Below, in pieces: positions 18,424 to 28,023 of a stretch of DNA of 34,231 nt. Made by a program: the position numbers and the translations under genes. Numbering within the stretch: position 1 is the stretch's first letter; each line of letters starts with the position of its first letter. The stretch covers positions 1-34,231 of the forward strand of contig CANFKD010000011.1 of assembly GCA_947447115.1 (NCBI GenBank). The letters are read 5' to 3'. This stretch comes from Caulobacteraceae bacterium (GTDB lineage Bacteria > Pseudomonadota > Alphaproteobacteria > Caulobacterales > Caulobacteraceae). Below the pieces are notes generated by a model. It saw nothing but the letters and a program-made list of their open reading frames with translations. It searched no databases and was not told the origin of the DNA.

Positions 18424-19056
18424 TCACCCCGGAAAGGCAGCAACGGCGGCGGCGGCGCGGGCGGTGATCTCGCCCCAATTTCCCGCACGGATTAGGTCCA
18501 GCGGCGCAATCCAAGTGCCGCCGACACAGAGCACATTGGGCTCGGCCAGATAGGCGCCGGCATTGTCCAAACTCACCCCGCCCGTGGGACAGAACATGGC
18601 CTCTCCCAATGGCCCCGCCAGCGCCCGAAGCATGGGCACGCCGCCAACGATTGAGGCGGGGAACAGTTTCATGGTCGTCAAACCGGCGGCCAACACAGCC
18701 ATCACTTCGGACGCCGTGGCCACGCCGGGAACAAAAGGAATGGGCGAGGTCTTAGCCGCAACCAGCAGGTCGGGCGTCGATCCCGGCGATAGGGCAAAGC
18801 TCGCGCCCGCCTCGGCCACCGCACGCAGGTCCGCAGGCGACAGAACCGTCCCAGCCCCCACCGCCATCTGCGGCACGTAACGGGCGATGGCGTCGATCCC
18901 GGGCAAACCGGCAGGGGTGCGCAAGGTCACCTCAATAGCGGTAAGGCCCCCTTCAAGCAGGGCATGGGCCAAAGGCACCGCCTGATCGGCCGTCTCAATC
19001 GTCACCACCGGCATGATCCGCGCCTTGCGAAACAGGGCCTGCACATCCACGGTCAT
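18424..19056 (-). CDS. eda: 2-dehydro-3-deoxy-phosphogluconate (KDPG) aldolase
   Basis: 210 aa: KARIMPVVTIETADQAVPLAHALLEGGLTAIEVTLRT, VGAGTVLSPADLRAVAEAGASFALSPG, KLFPASIVGG, FCPTGGVSLDNAGAYLAEPNVLCVGGTW. Confidence 0.97.
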   Translation of the reverse strand: MTVDVQALFRKARIMPVVTIETADQAVPLAHALLEGGLTAIEVTLRTPAGLPGIDAIARYVPQMAVGAGTVLSPADLRAVAEAGASFALSPGSTPDLLVAAKTSPIPFVPGVATASEVMAVLAAGLTTMKLFPASIVGGVPMLRALAGPLGEAMFCPTGGVSLDNAGAYLAEPNVLCVGGTWIAPLDLIRAGNWGEITARAAAAVAAFPG

Positions 19057-20060
19057 GAGGGGGACTTTCCTTGGCTTTGGTCGGGAAATAGCAGATTGGC
19101 CGCGCCCAAAAGGCCCGGCTGCGGATGGCGGATCAGGGCGATGGGCAGGGTCGTCAGCAGGTGCTGCGACCGGCCCTTGGCCTCAAACCGTGAGCGAACC
19201 GCCGCTGTATTCAAGAAAGGTGTCATTCGCGGGGCCATTCCGCCGGCAATGGCGACGGCGGACGCCCCGTGGATCAGGGCCACATCGCTCAGCACTGAGC
19301 CCAAGATCAGACAGAACCGCTCGACCGCCTCGACCGCCAAGGGGTCGCTGGCCAACAGGGCCGCTTCGAGGATCGCCGGAGCCCCGGGCGAGGTCTTCGC
19401 CGCGCCCCGAATTTCCGACAGGGCCTCATAGAGATGGCCAAGTCCCGGCCCCGACAGGATTCGCTCATTGGAGATGCGCGGGAACTTGCCGAGCAAGAGC
19501 CGCAGGATTTCGATCTCCAAGCCATCAATGGGGGCAAAGCTGACATGCCCGCCTTCACTGGCCAAGATGACCTCGGCCCCGTCCTTGGTCAGCATCCGTC
19601 CGCCGACGCCAAGGCCAGTGCCTGGCCCAACAATCGACACGACCCCCGTCAGCCGCTCTGGCCAAGCCGGACCGGGAAGCGATTCGACATCCTTTGCCGT
19701 TAGGGCGCCAATCGAATGACCAATGGCGGTAAAGTCATTGACCACCTCGAGCCGGTCCAGACCAAAGGTCTGTTTCAAACCCTCGATGCCGAAGGACCAG
19801 TCGCGATTGGTCAGCTTGACCTGATCGCCGGTGATGGGACTGGCCACACCAAAGGCCGCTTGGGTTGGACGTAAATCAGGCTCTAGCCCATCCAGATAGG
19901 CCTGAAGACATTGGGCCAGGGTGGGAAAGTCTTCGGCCGCCAAGTCCTGCCGATGGTCGAGACTCAGGGTGCCGTCAGGCTGCCGCTCGGTAAGGGCAAA
20001 ACGGGCATTGGTTCCGCCAATATCCCCGACCAGTCCGATCTGTGAGGTCCTAACCGTCAT
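19053..20060 (-). CDS. glk: Glucokinase
   Basis: 335 aa: LVGDIGGTNARFAL, LTNRDWSFGIEGLKQTFGLDRLEVVNDFTAIGHSI, GPGTGLGVGGRM, ASEGGHVSFAPIDGLEIEILRLL. Overlaps eda by 4 nt. Confidence 0.96.
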   Translation of the reverse strand: MTVRTSQIGLVGDIGGTNARFALTERQPDGTLSLDHRQDLAAEDFPTLAQCLQAYLDGLEPDLRPTQAAFGVASPITGDQVKLTNRDWSFGIEGLKQTFGLDRLEVVNDFTAIGHSIGALTAKDVESLPGPAWPERLTGVVSIVGPGTGLGVGGRMLTKDGAEVILASEGGHVSFAPIDGLEIEILRLLLGKFPRISNERILSGPGLGHLYEALSEIRGAAKTSPGAPAILEAALLASDPLAVEAVERFCLILGSVLSDVALIHGASAVAIAGGMAPRMTPFLNTAAVRSRFEAKGRSQHLLTTLPIALIRHPQPGLLGAANLLFPDQSQGKSPS

Positions 20061-20069
20061 CTCAACATC

Positions 20070-21905
20070 CTATACCGGGCTAAAGAAGCCGCCGCCGCGA
20101 TCTGCGGGCAAGGCAGCGGCTCTAAAGCCTGCAAACAGTTCACGCCCCAGCCCCTGAACCGAGCGGGCATCGGGCACAAAGGCTAGCCGAGCCGCCAGCA
20201 CATCGGCGGCCACCTCGACCTGCAAAAGGCCCTGCTCTGCATCTAACAGGACCATGTCACCGTCAATGATCTTACCAATCACGCCGCCGCCCAGCGCTTC
20301 GGGCGTCAGATGGATCGCAGCGGGGACCTTGCCCGAGGCACCGGACATGCGACCATCCGTGATCAGACCCACCCTTTGGCCCCTATCGAGCAAGGCCCCC
20401 AGAACCGGGGTCAGATTGTGCAGTTCGGGCATACCGTTGGCGCGGGGCCCTTGCCCCACCACCACAGCGACGAAATCACCGGTTAATTCACCAGCCTCAA
20501 AAGCGGCCTTCAGCGCCGCTTGGCTGGCAAAGACCTTGGCGGGGGCACGAACCCGGTGATCCTGCGGCTTGAGGGCCGAGGTCTTGAGCACGGCTCGGCC
20601 AAGATTGCCGGACAGAAGGGCCATGCCGCCGTGGGGTGAGAAGGGATCAGAGGCGGGACGAAGGACCGAGATATCTAGGCTTTCGCTTGCTGCTGGCCGC
20701 CACCGCAGCACCTCACCGTCCAGCCAAGGCTCCTGCGTCTGCCGTCGCAGGCCAAAGCCGCTGACGGTCTGGACATCCTCATGCAGCAGGCCCGCCTCGA
20801 TCAGGTCTCGAAACAGGAACCCGCAGCCGCCCGCCGCTTGGAAATGGTTGATATCGGCAACGCCGTTTGGATAGATCCGGGCCAGCAGCGGGGTGACACC
20901 AGAAAGCTCGGCAATGTCTTGCCAGGTCAGATGAATGCCCGCCGCCGCCGCCATGGCCACCAGATGTAGAGTATGGTTGGTCGAGCCCCCCGTCGCCAGT
21001 AGCGCCACCGTGGCATTGACGATCGACTTGACCGTCACCACCGCGTGGAAAGGCGTATAGTCCTCGCCCAAGGCGCTGATCGCCACCGCCCGCTGGGTCG
21101 CAGCCTTGGTCAGGGCAATGCGCAGGGCGCTGTTGGGGGCCACGAAGGCTGCTCCGGGCAGATGCAGACCCATGGCCTCCATCAACATCTGGTTGGAATT
21201 GGCGGTGCCGTAAAAGGTGCAGGTGCCCGGTGCGTGATAGGAGGCCGCCTCAGCCTCCAAAAGCTCAGCCTGGCTAGCCTCGCCCAAGGCATAGCGCTGA
21301 CGCACCTTGGCCTTGTCGGGGTTGGGCAGGCCAGACGCCATCGGCCCAGAGGGCACAAACAGACTGCCCAGATGTCCAAACCGCGCCGCAGCAATAAAGA
21401 GGCCCGGCACGATCTTGTCGCAGATACCCAGATAGAGGGCGGCGTCAAACACATCGTGCGACAGGCCAATGGCGGCCGACATGGCCACGACGTCGCGGCT
21501 GATCAGCGACAGTTCCATGCCGCCCCGGCCTTGGGTAACCCCGTCGCACATGGCCGGAACCCCGCCCGCCACCTGAGCCGTCGCCACAAGCTCGCGGGCT
21601 GCTGCCTTGATCTGGTCGGGATAGGTCTCATAGGGCTGATGGGCCGAGAGCATGTCGTTATAGGCGGTGACAATTCCGATATTGGGCCGCTCGGCCAGCT
21701 TAAGGGTCAGCTTTTCCCAGCCCTCGTCGGCGGCGGCAAACCCGTGGGCCTGATTGCCACAGCTCAGTCGCCCGCGCGCCGTGCCTGAAGCCGCAGCCTC
21801 GTGCATCTGGGCCTCATAGGCCGCTCGGCTATCGCGGCTGGCTTCGGTGATCCGGGACGTAACTGCCGCCAAGACGGGGTTAAGAGGGATGGTCGATGAG
21901 CTCAT
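20070..21905 (-). CDS. edd: Phosphogluconate dehydratase
   Basis: 611 aa ILVD/EDD family: [97 protein letters not shown]. Confidence 0.97.
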   Translation of the reverse strand: MSSSTIPLNPVLAAVTSRITEASRDSRAAYEAQMHEAAASGTARGRLSCGNQAHGFAAADEGWEKLTLKLAERPNIGIVTAYNDMLSAHQPYETYPDQIKAAARELVATAQVAGGVPAMCDGVTQGRGGMELSLISRDVVAMSAAIGLSHDVFDAALYLGICDKIVPGLFIAAARFGHLGSLFVPSGPMASGLPNPDKAKVRQRYALGEASQAELLEAEAASYHAPGTCTFYGTANSNQMLMEAMGLHLPGAAFVAPNSALRIALTKAATQRAVAISALGEDYTPFHAVVTVKSIVNATVALLATGGSTNHTLHLVAMAAAAGIHLTWQDIAELSGVTPLLARIYPNGVADINHFQAAGGCGFLFRDLIEAGLLHEDVQTVSGFGLRRQTQEPWLDGEVLRWRPAASESLDISVLRPASDPFSPHGGMALLSGNLGRAVLKTSALKPQDHRVRAPAKVFASQAALKAAFEAGELTGDFVAVVVGQGPRANGMPELHNLTPVLGALLDRGQRVGLITDGRMSGASGKVPAAIHLTPEALGGGVIGKIIDGDMVLLDAEQGLLQVEVAADVLAARLAFVPDARSVQGLGRELFAGFRAAALPADRGGGFFSPV

Positions 21906-21909
21906 GGGA

Positions 21910-23385
21910 TCAATCCACCCATTCGCGGCCAGACCGCTCGGTCAGGCCAAAGGCCCCGGACGGTCCCCACGAGCCGGGAAGATAGGGCTTGGGGCTCATG
22001 CGGGCCTCGGCCCAAGCCTTTTCCAAGCCGTCAATAAAGGTCCAGGCCTGCTCGACCTCGTCTCGGCGGACAAAGAGCGTGCGATCCCCCCGGAACACGT
22101 CGAGCAACAGACGCTCATAGGCAATCCGCCGGCGCCCGCCCTCACCGCCATAGCTGGCCGAGAGGCTCAAGGACAGGGGCATATTTTGCAGCCTCATACC
22201 GCCCTGATCCAGACCGGGGCGTTTATTCATCAAGGTCAGCTTGATGTCCTCATCGGGCTGAAGATCGATCACCAGACGGTTGGGCGACAGATCCTCTGAT
22301 CCGGCCTGTTGGAAGATCGAGTGCGGCACAGGCTTGAACTGGATGACGATCTTGGTCCGACGCTCGGCCATCCGCTTGCCGGTGCGCAAAAAGAACGGCA
22401 CGCCCGCCCAGCGCCAATTGTCGATCTCGCAGCGCATAGCCACAAAGGTCTCGGTGTCGGTCTCACGGCCCACCTCATCCAGATAGGATTTGGTCGGCGC
22501 GCCTTGGATGGACCCAGCCTGATATTGGCCGCGCACACAGTGCTGCTGAGCCGAGGCATGGGTGAAGGGCCGCAGCGAGCGCAGCACCTTGACCTTTTCG
22601 GTCCGTACTGAGTCCGGATCAAGATCGGACGGTGGCTCCATCGCCACCAGACACAGAAGCTGAAGCATATGGTTCTGCACCATGTCCCGCGCCGCGCCAT
22701 ATTCGTCATAATAGGGCCAGCGATCGCCAATGCCTTCAGTCTCGGCAATGGTGATCTGGACGTGATCGATCGTCCGTCCGGTCCACAGCGGCTCAAAAAA
22801 GGTGTTGGCAAAGCGCAAGGCAATCAGGTTCTGCACCGTCTCCTTGCCCAGATAGTGGTCAATGCGGAAGATCTGCTCTTCGGCCGCCACCGCCGCCACG
22901 GCGCGGTTGATGGCCTTCGAGCTTTCCAAATCGCGGCCAATCGGCTTTTCCAGAACCAGGCGGCTATTGTCCTGAATGAGCCCCGCCGCCTTCAGATTGG
23001 CACAGGCCGCCGCGTAGAGGCTGGGCGACAGGGCAAAAAAGAAGGTCAGTTGATCAACAGGGCCAATAATCTCGGCCAGATGGGCCGCGCCTTCGGGCAC
23101 GGTCACATCGCCGCTGACATAGCGAATACGCGACAGGAACCGGTCCAGCACTTTAGCGTCGATCCCATCACGGCCCGACAGGTCCGCGCGCAGTCCGGCC
23201 TTAAAGCTCTCGTCCGTGCCCTGCAGCCGCGCCACGCCAAACAGGCTCAGTCCCTCAGGCAGCAGACCATCAGCATCCAGATGCAGCAAGGACGGCCACA
23301 ACATCCGCTTGGCGAGATCCCCGGTGGCCCCCAACAGGACCAGAGCGCGAGACCCGCTGATCGATGGCTGATCTGAGGATTGCAT
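21910..23385 (-). CDS. zwf: Glucose-6-phosphate dehydrogenase
   Basis: 491 aa: [74 protein letters not shown]. Confidence 0.97.
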   Translation of the reverse strand: MQSSDQPSISGSRALVLLGATGDLAKRMLWPSLLHLDADGLLPEGLSLFGVARLQGTDESFKAGLRADLSGRDGIDAKVLDRFLSRIRYVSGDVTVPEGAAHLAEIIGPVDQLTFFFALSPSLYAAACANLKAAGLIQDNSRLVLEKPIGRDLESSKAINRAVAAVAAEEQIFRIDHYLGKETVQNLIALRFANTFFEPLWTGRTIDHVQITIAETEGIGDRWPYYDEYGAARDMVQNHMLQLLCLVAMEPPSDLDPDSVRTEKVKVLRSLRPFTHASAQQHCVRGQYQAGSIQGAPTKSYLDEVGRETDTETFVAMRCEIDNWRWAGVPFFLRTGKRMAERRTKIVIQFKPVPHSIFQQAGSEDLSPNRLVIDLQPDEDIKLTLMNKRPGLDQGGMRLQNMPLSLSLSASYGGEGGRRRIAYERLLLDVFRGDRTLFVRRDEVEQAWTFIDGLEKAWAEARMSPKPYLPGSWGPSGAFGLTERSGREWVD

Positions 23386-23420
23386 ATGGTTTGCGCGTCC
23401 CTAAGGTCGTTTCTTATCAA

Positions 23421-23435
23421 TTGACAGCGATGTCA
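23421..23435. promoter_or_regulatory. Palindromic operator TTGACAGCGATGTCA upstream of zwf
   Basis: Same 15-mer as 3981..3995; about 36 bp upstream of the zwf start codon at 23385. Confidence 0.72.
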
Positions 23436-23642
23436 TTACACACAATCAACGGCGATGGCTAGGCCTTAGGTCAGTTATTTGACCGCTATTGTCTGCCCAC
23501 CCGCCGATCATATGGTCGACTGACAGACAGAAGCGGAGAAAATGGCACACAGTTCCAGCAATCCTTCTCGGAAGGGTCACGAGGCAAGAAATCCTCAAGG
23601 CCACGTGCTAAAGGGGCGAAACAACCCCTATGAGTGTGATTC

Positions 23643-24836
23643 ATGACCTCTGCCCTACCGCCCCTCGCCAACCGTACCGATCGGTTCTTTCCCTTCTACG
23701 CGATGGAGTTGGTCAAGCAGGCTTTGGCGCTGGAGGCGCAAGGTCGCTCTATCATTAATATGAGTATCGGCGAGCCGGACTTTACCGCGCCGCCCGCTGT
23801 CATCGAAGCCCTGACAGAGGCCGCCCAGGCTGGGAAGACCGCCTATACCCAAGCCTTTGGCATCACACCTCTGCGCGAGGCCATCGCCCACTATTACAAG
23901 ACCGAATATGGCGTCGAGATCGCTCCTGCGCGGGTGGTGGTGACGGCGGGGGCCTCTGCGGCCCTGACGCTGGCGGCCTGCGCTCTGGTCAATCCGGGCG
24001 ACAAGGTGCTGCTCAGCGATCCGACCTATCCCTGTAACAGCCAATATATCAACGCCTTCGACGCGGTTCCGACCCTGATTCCGGTGAGCCCTGAAACCCG
24101 CTTTCAACTGACCGCCGATCTGATCGACGCCCATTGGAGCGAAGGGGTGCGCGGAACCTTGATCGCCTCGCCCGCCAACCCCACCGGCACCTCCATCCCG
24201 TTTGAAGAACTGGGCAAGATCATTGAGACCGTGCGCGCCAAGGGCGGGTTCACCATTGTCGATGAGATCTATCTGGGCCTGACCTATGACGGCCACGCCC
24301 GCTCGGCGCTGGAATATGGCGATGACATCATCGTCACCAACAGCTTTTCCAAGTTCTTCAACATGACCGGTTGGCGGCTTGGGTGGTTGATCGTGCCCCC
24401 CGCCTTCGTCTCCACCTTTGAGAAGTTGGCCCAGCACCTGTTCATCTGCCCCTCGGCCTTGGCGCAACATGCGGCCCTCGCCTGCTTCACGCCTGAATCC
24501 ATGGCCATCTATCACCAGCGCAAGGACGAGTTTAAAGCCCGCCGCGACTATATCGTACCGGCCCTAAAGGCTCTGGGCTTTGGCGTGCCTGTCGAGCCGG
24601 ACGGGGCCTTCTATGTCTATCTGGACTGCAGCGCCTTCAGCACCGACAGCACCCATTTTGCCCATCATATGCTGCAGGAAATCGGCGTTGCCATGACACC
24701 CGGCCTCGATTTTGGCACCGCAGCCCCTGAACGCTACCTGCGCCTGTCCTACGCCACCCATCTGGACAAACTGCGTGACGCGGTCGAGCGGATGAGGATC
24801 TGGCTGCCGACACAGCGGCTTGGCGAGGGTCACTGA
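23643..24836 (+). CDS. PLP-dependent class I/II aminotransferase
   Basis: 397 aa: INMSIGEPDFTAPPAVIEAL, TAGASAALTLAACALVNPGDKVLLSDPTYPCN, IASPANPTGTSIPFEEL, IVDEIYLGLTYDG, NSFSKFFNMTGWRLGWL. Confidence 0.95.
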   Translation: MTSALPPLANRTDRFFPFYAMELVKQALALEAQGRSIINMSIGEPDFTAPPAVIEALTEAAQAGKTAYTQAFGITPLREAIAHYYKTEYGVEIAPARVVVTAGASAALTLAACALVNPGDKVLLSDPTYPCNSQYINAFDAVPTLIPVSPETRFQLTADLIDAHWSEGVRGTLIASPANPTGTSIPFEELGKIIETVRAKGGFTIVDEIYLGLTYDGHARSALEYGDDIIVTNSFSKFFNMTGWRLGWLIVPPAFVSTFEKLAQHLFICPSALAQHAALACFTPESMAIYHQRKDEFKARRDYIVPALKALGFGVPVEPDGAFYVYLDCSAFSTDSTHFAHHMLQEIGVAMTPGLDFGTAAPERYLRLSYATHLDKLRDAVERMRIWLPTQRLGEGH

Positions 24837-24893
24837 GACCCTATCGCCGCCCTGCCCCTTCCCTCACCGGCCTTAGCGCGCTAACTCAAGATC

Positions 24894-26036
24894 ATGACCC
24901 TTGATCCCGTCGCCTTTGCGCAGGCCCTGATCCGGCGCCCTTCTGTCACCCCTGCTGATGCCGGGGCGATGGATGTCTTGCAGTCGGCCCTGTCCGACCT
25001 TGGCTTTGCCTGCCGCCGCATGCCCTTTGAGGGCATTGAGAACCTCTATGCGCGGCGCGGTACGAGCGGGCCCAATCTGGCCTTTGCCGGTCATATGGAT
25101 GTGGTTCCGGTCGGGGATGCAGCGGCTTGGACCACCGGCCCCTTCGATGCCCAAATCATAGACGGCGTGCTCTATGGGCGCGGGGCCGTCGATATGAAGG
25201 GCTCAATCGCGGCTTGGACCGCCGCCGTCAGCCGCGTTCTGGCCAAGGGCGAGGTTTCTGGCTCCCTGTCCTTCCTGATCACCGGCGATGAAGAGGGCAA
25301 GGCCATCCATGGCACCGGCCCTGTCGTCGAGGCCTTGGCCGCTGAGGGCGAGACCATCGATCATGTGGTGCTGGGCGAGCCGACCAGTTCCGCGCGTCTC
25401 GGCGACCAGCTCAAGATCGGACGGCGAGGCAGTCTCAATGCCTGGATCACGGTTGAGGGCGTCCAAGGCCATGTGGCCTATCCCCATCAGGCCGCCAATC
25501 CGATCCCCGTCCTGATCCGTCTGCTCGCCGAGATTCAAGCCCATGTGCTGGATCAGGGCCACCCAAGGTTCCCAGCCTCGAATCTCGAGGTCACGACCAT
25601 CGATGTGGACAATCCCGTCACCAATGTCATTCCGGCCAAGGCCACCGCCCGGCTGAATATCCGTTTTAACCCCTTGCATGATGGCGATAGCCTGATCGCG
25701 TGGCTGGAGGGGGCCTGTGCCAAGGCCGCCATGGGCTTTGATGGGACAGTGAGCCTCGAGCCCGTCCTGACCGGCAATGCCTTCATTACCGAGCCGGGCC
25801 CCTTCGTCGATGTGCTGGCGGCGGCGGTCAAGTCCGTGACCGGCGAGGCTCCGATCCTGTCCACGACCGGCGGCATCTCCGACGCCCGCTTCTTGCGCAA
25901 GCTCTGTCCCGTCGTTGAGCTCGGTCTGGTCGGAGCCACCATGCACGCGGTCGATGAATGTACTTCGGTGCAAGAGATCGAAGACCTGACCCGCATCTAT
26001 GAACAGGTCATTTTAGGATATTTTGCAGCCCTTTAG
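24894..26036 (+). CDS. dapE: Succinyl-diaminopimelate desuccinylase
   Basis: 380 aa M20 family: LIRRPSVTPADAGAMDVLQSALSDLGF, LAFAGHMDVVPVGDAAAWTTGPFDAQIIDGVLYGRGAVDMKGSIAAW, LTGNAFITEPGPFVDVL, LSTTGGISDARFL. Confidence 0.96.
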   Translation: MTLDPVAFAQALIRRPSVTPADAGAMDVLQSALSDLGFACRRMPFEGIENLYARRGTSGPNLAFAGHMDVVPVGDAAAWTTGPFDAQIIDGVLYGRGAVDMKGSIAAWTAAVSRVLAKGEVSGSLSFLITGDEEGKAIHGTGPVVEALAAEGETIDHVVLGEPTSSARLGDQLKIGRRGSLNAWITVEGVQGHVAYPHQAANPIPVLIRLLAEIQAHVLDQGHPRFPASNLEVTTIDVDNPVTNVIPAKATARLNIRFNPLHDGDSLIAWLEGACAKAAMGFDGTVSLEPVLTGNAFITEPGPFVDVLAAAVKSVTGEAPILSTTGGISDARFLRKLCPVVELGLVGATMHAVDECTSVQEIEDLTRIYEQVILGYFAAL

Positions 26037-26048
26037 GGCGGTGGATAG

Positions 26049-26152
26049 ACCCCCTACCCCCGCTGCGCGGGTACTTCCCCCAAAGGGGGAAGATTAAGGA
26101 TCAATGATCTTCCCCCTCTGGGGGAAGTGGCCCGAAGGGCCGAAGGGGGCCT
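26049..26152. repeat. REP-like family D element (CCCCCTNCC / TTCCCCC...GGGGGAA palindromes)
   Basis: Hairpins TTCCCCCaaagGGGGAA and CTTCCCCCtctgGGGGGAAG, then GGCCCgaaGGGCC, bounded by CCCCCT...AGGGGG. Confidence 0.85.
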
Positions 26153-26169
26153 TGTTTCCCCTCTTCCGT

Positions 26170-26193
26170 TTTCCCCGCGAAGGCGGGGACCCA
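26170..26193. repeat. REP-like family B half-element, copy 3
   Basis: TTTCCCCGCGAAGGCGGGGACCCAG. Confidence 0.8.
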
Positions 26194-26226
26194 GAACTGT
26201 TCGCACCGTCTGTTCGTTCGTGAACC

Positions 26227-26321
26227 ATCCTCGTCCTTCGACGGGCTCAGGATGAGGATGAATGAGATGGCGCTGACTTAAAAGTCTTCCTCATGCTGAG
26301 CCTGTCGAAGCGCGAGGAAGA
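26227..26321. repeat. REP-like family C element, copy 1 (inverted relative to copies 2 and 3)
   Basis: CCTCGTCCTTCGACGGGCTCAGGATGAGGATGAAT ... TTCCTCATGCTGAGCCTGTCGAAGCGCGAGG: inverted arms TTCGACRGGCTCAGSATGAGG. Confidence 0.9.
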
Positions 26322-26328
26322 GCCCCCC

Positions 26329-27066
26329 TCAATATCCAACCCCGGTCAGATAGAGCCCATCCGCAGGCGCCACAGGACCGCAGGCTTGGCGGTCGCGGGC
26401 TTCGAGGAGGGCCTTGATGTCTGCCGCCGTCCAACGGCCGATGCCCACCTGACACAGGCTTCCCGCCATGGACCGAACCTGACGGTGCAGAAACGAGCGG
26501 GCTTCAAAGACCAGATGCACCTCTTGGCCCTCACGCCAAACCCGCGCCACATCCAGCGTCTTGAGCGGGGATTTGGATTGGCATTGCATGTCACGGAAGG
26601 TGGTGAAATCGTGATGGCCCACTAGGACCTGGGCGGCCTCGTTCATCGCCTCAACATTAATGGGCCGCCTCACATGCCAGACTCGGCCCTGATCGATGGC
26701 CGGGGGGCTGCGACGGTTGAGGATGCGATAGAGATAACGCCGTCCGGTGGCAGAAAACCGCGCATGGAAATCATCGGCAACCTTCTCGGCCTCAAGGATC
26801 GAGATCGGCTGGGGCATCAGATAGGCATTGAGGGCATCGCGCACCACGGCGGGGCGCCAGTCCTGCTCCAAGTCCATATGTATCACCTGTCCGGTCGCGT
26901 GCACGCCGGTGTCGGTCCGGCCAGCCCCTATGAGGCGAATCTTTTGACCGCTAAAGCCCAGCACGGCCTTCTCGATGGCCCCTTGGATCGACGGCAAGCG
27001 CTCCTGCGCCTGAAAGCCGCGATAGGGGCGTCCGTCATATTCGACCAAGAGGCGATAGCGCGGCAT
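26329..27066 (-). CDS. truA: tRNA pseudouridine(38-40) synthase
   Basis: 245 aa: [89 protein letters not shown]. Confidence 0.97.
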   Translation of the reverse strand: MPRYRLLVEYDGRPYRGFQAQERLPSIQGAIEKAVLGFSGQKIRLIGAGRTDTGVHATGQVIHMDLEQDWRPAVVRDALNAYLMPQPISILEAEKVADDFHARFSATGRRYLYRILNRRSPPAIDQGRVWHVRRPINVEAMNEAAQVLVGHHDFTTFRDMQCQSKSPLKTLDVARVWREGQEVHLVFEARSFLHRQVRSMAGSLCQVGIGRWTAADIKALLEARDRQACGPVAPADGLYLTGVGY

Positions 27067-27992
27067 CAGACGAGCCGGGTTCCAGACGTCAGCGCAAAGC
27101 CGCGCACAAAGACCTCGGCCTCTTGCGCGGCCTTGCCCTCGCGCTGCGCCCGCAAGAGCCGGACGGCACCGGTGCCGCAGGCGATCAGCAGTTGATCATC
27201 CAAAACCTCCCCGGGCGCACCTGAGGCTGGCTCGACCCGCGAGAGGAGGGCCTTGATCCGAACAGGACCCTTTTCACCGGGCCCCTCAAACCAAGCCCCC
27301 GGAAAGGGCGACAGGCCGCGAATGTGGCAATCGACTTGCTCGGCGGGTAAGGACCAGTCAATGCGCGCCTCAGCAGGCTTGATCTTCTTGGCATAGGTGA
27401 TGCCGTCGAGCGGTTGGGCCATCTCGACCGCCGCGCCCCGTTCCACCGCCGCAAGGGCCCGCGGCGCCAGATGGGCCCCCACAGCGGCCAAGCGCTCATG
27501 CAGGCTGCCGGACGTATCTAGCGGTTCGATGCGGACCGTCTCAGACAGGAGCACCGGTCCTTCGTCCAGACCCTCGCTCATATGCATGACCTGAACGCCG
27601 GTGACCGCATCGCCCGCCATGATCGCCCTCTGGATCGGGGCCGCACCGCGCCAGCGGGGCAGGAGCGAAGCATGGAGGTTGAAACAGCCCAGACGCGGCG
27701 CATCGAGCACCTCCTTGAGCAGGATCTGGCCATAGGCGACGATCACGGCGGCATCCAGATCCAGCGCTTGAAAGGCGGCAATCTCTTCGGGAGCCTTCAT
27801 CGACGCGGGCGTGCGGACCGTTAGGCCAAGGCTGTCGGCGAACGCGTGGACCGGGGAAGGTTTGAGCTCTTGGCCCCTGCCGCGCGGGGCGGGGGGCTGC
27901 GAGTAGACCGCCACGACGTCATGCCCTGCGGCGACCAACTCGGCCAGGGTTTGAACGGCGAAATCAGGGGTGCCCATGAAAGCAATACGCAT
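27066..27992 (-). CDS. fmt: Methionyl-tRNA formyltransferase
   Basis: [92 protein letters not shown]. Start set at 27992, not the upstream track start; 1-nt overlap with truA. Confidence 0.97.
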   Translation of the reverse strand: MRIAFMGTPDFAVQTLAELVAAGHDVVAVYSQPPAPRGRGQELKPSPVHAFADSLGLTVRTPASMKAPEEIAAFQALDLDAAVIVAYGQILLKEVLDAPRLGCFNLHASLLPRWRGAAPIQRAIMAGDAVTGVQVMHMSEGLDEGPVLLSETVRIEPLDTSGSLHERLAAVGAHLAPRALAAVERGAAVEMAQPLDGITYAKKIKPAEARIDWSLPAEQVDCHIRGLSPFPGAWFEGPGEKGPVRIKALLSRVEPASGAPGEVLDDQLLIACGTGAVRLLRAQREGKAAQEAEVFVRGFALTSGTRLV

Positions 27993-28023
27993 AGCGCTCT
28001 TTACCCTCCGCCGAGGCTGGAGG

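Noticed and set aside
22669-23376. 235-aa plus-strand ORF antisense to zwf
   Set aside because: Shadow ORF; no domain resemblance.
23436-23642. Imperfect palindromes between zwf and the aminotransferase gene (e.g. CTAGGCCTTAG, CGATCATATGGTCG)
   Set aside because: Short, imperfect and without a second copy in the window; not enough to claim an additional site.
23655-24515. 286-aa minus-strand ORF antisense to the aminotransferase
   Set aside because: Shadow ORF with Gly/Arg/Asp-rich composition; plus strand is a clear aminotransferase.
25203-25973. 256-aa minus-strand ORF antisense to dapE
   Set aside because: Shadow ORF; dapE motifs are intact on the plus strand.
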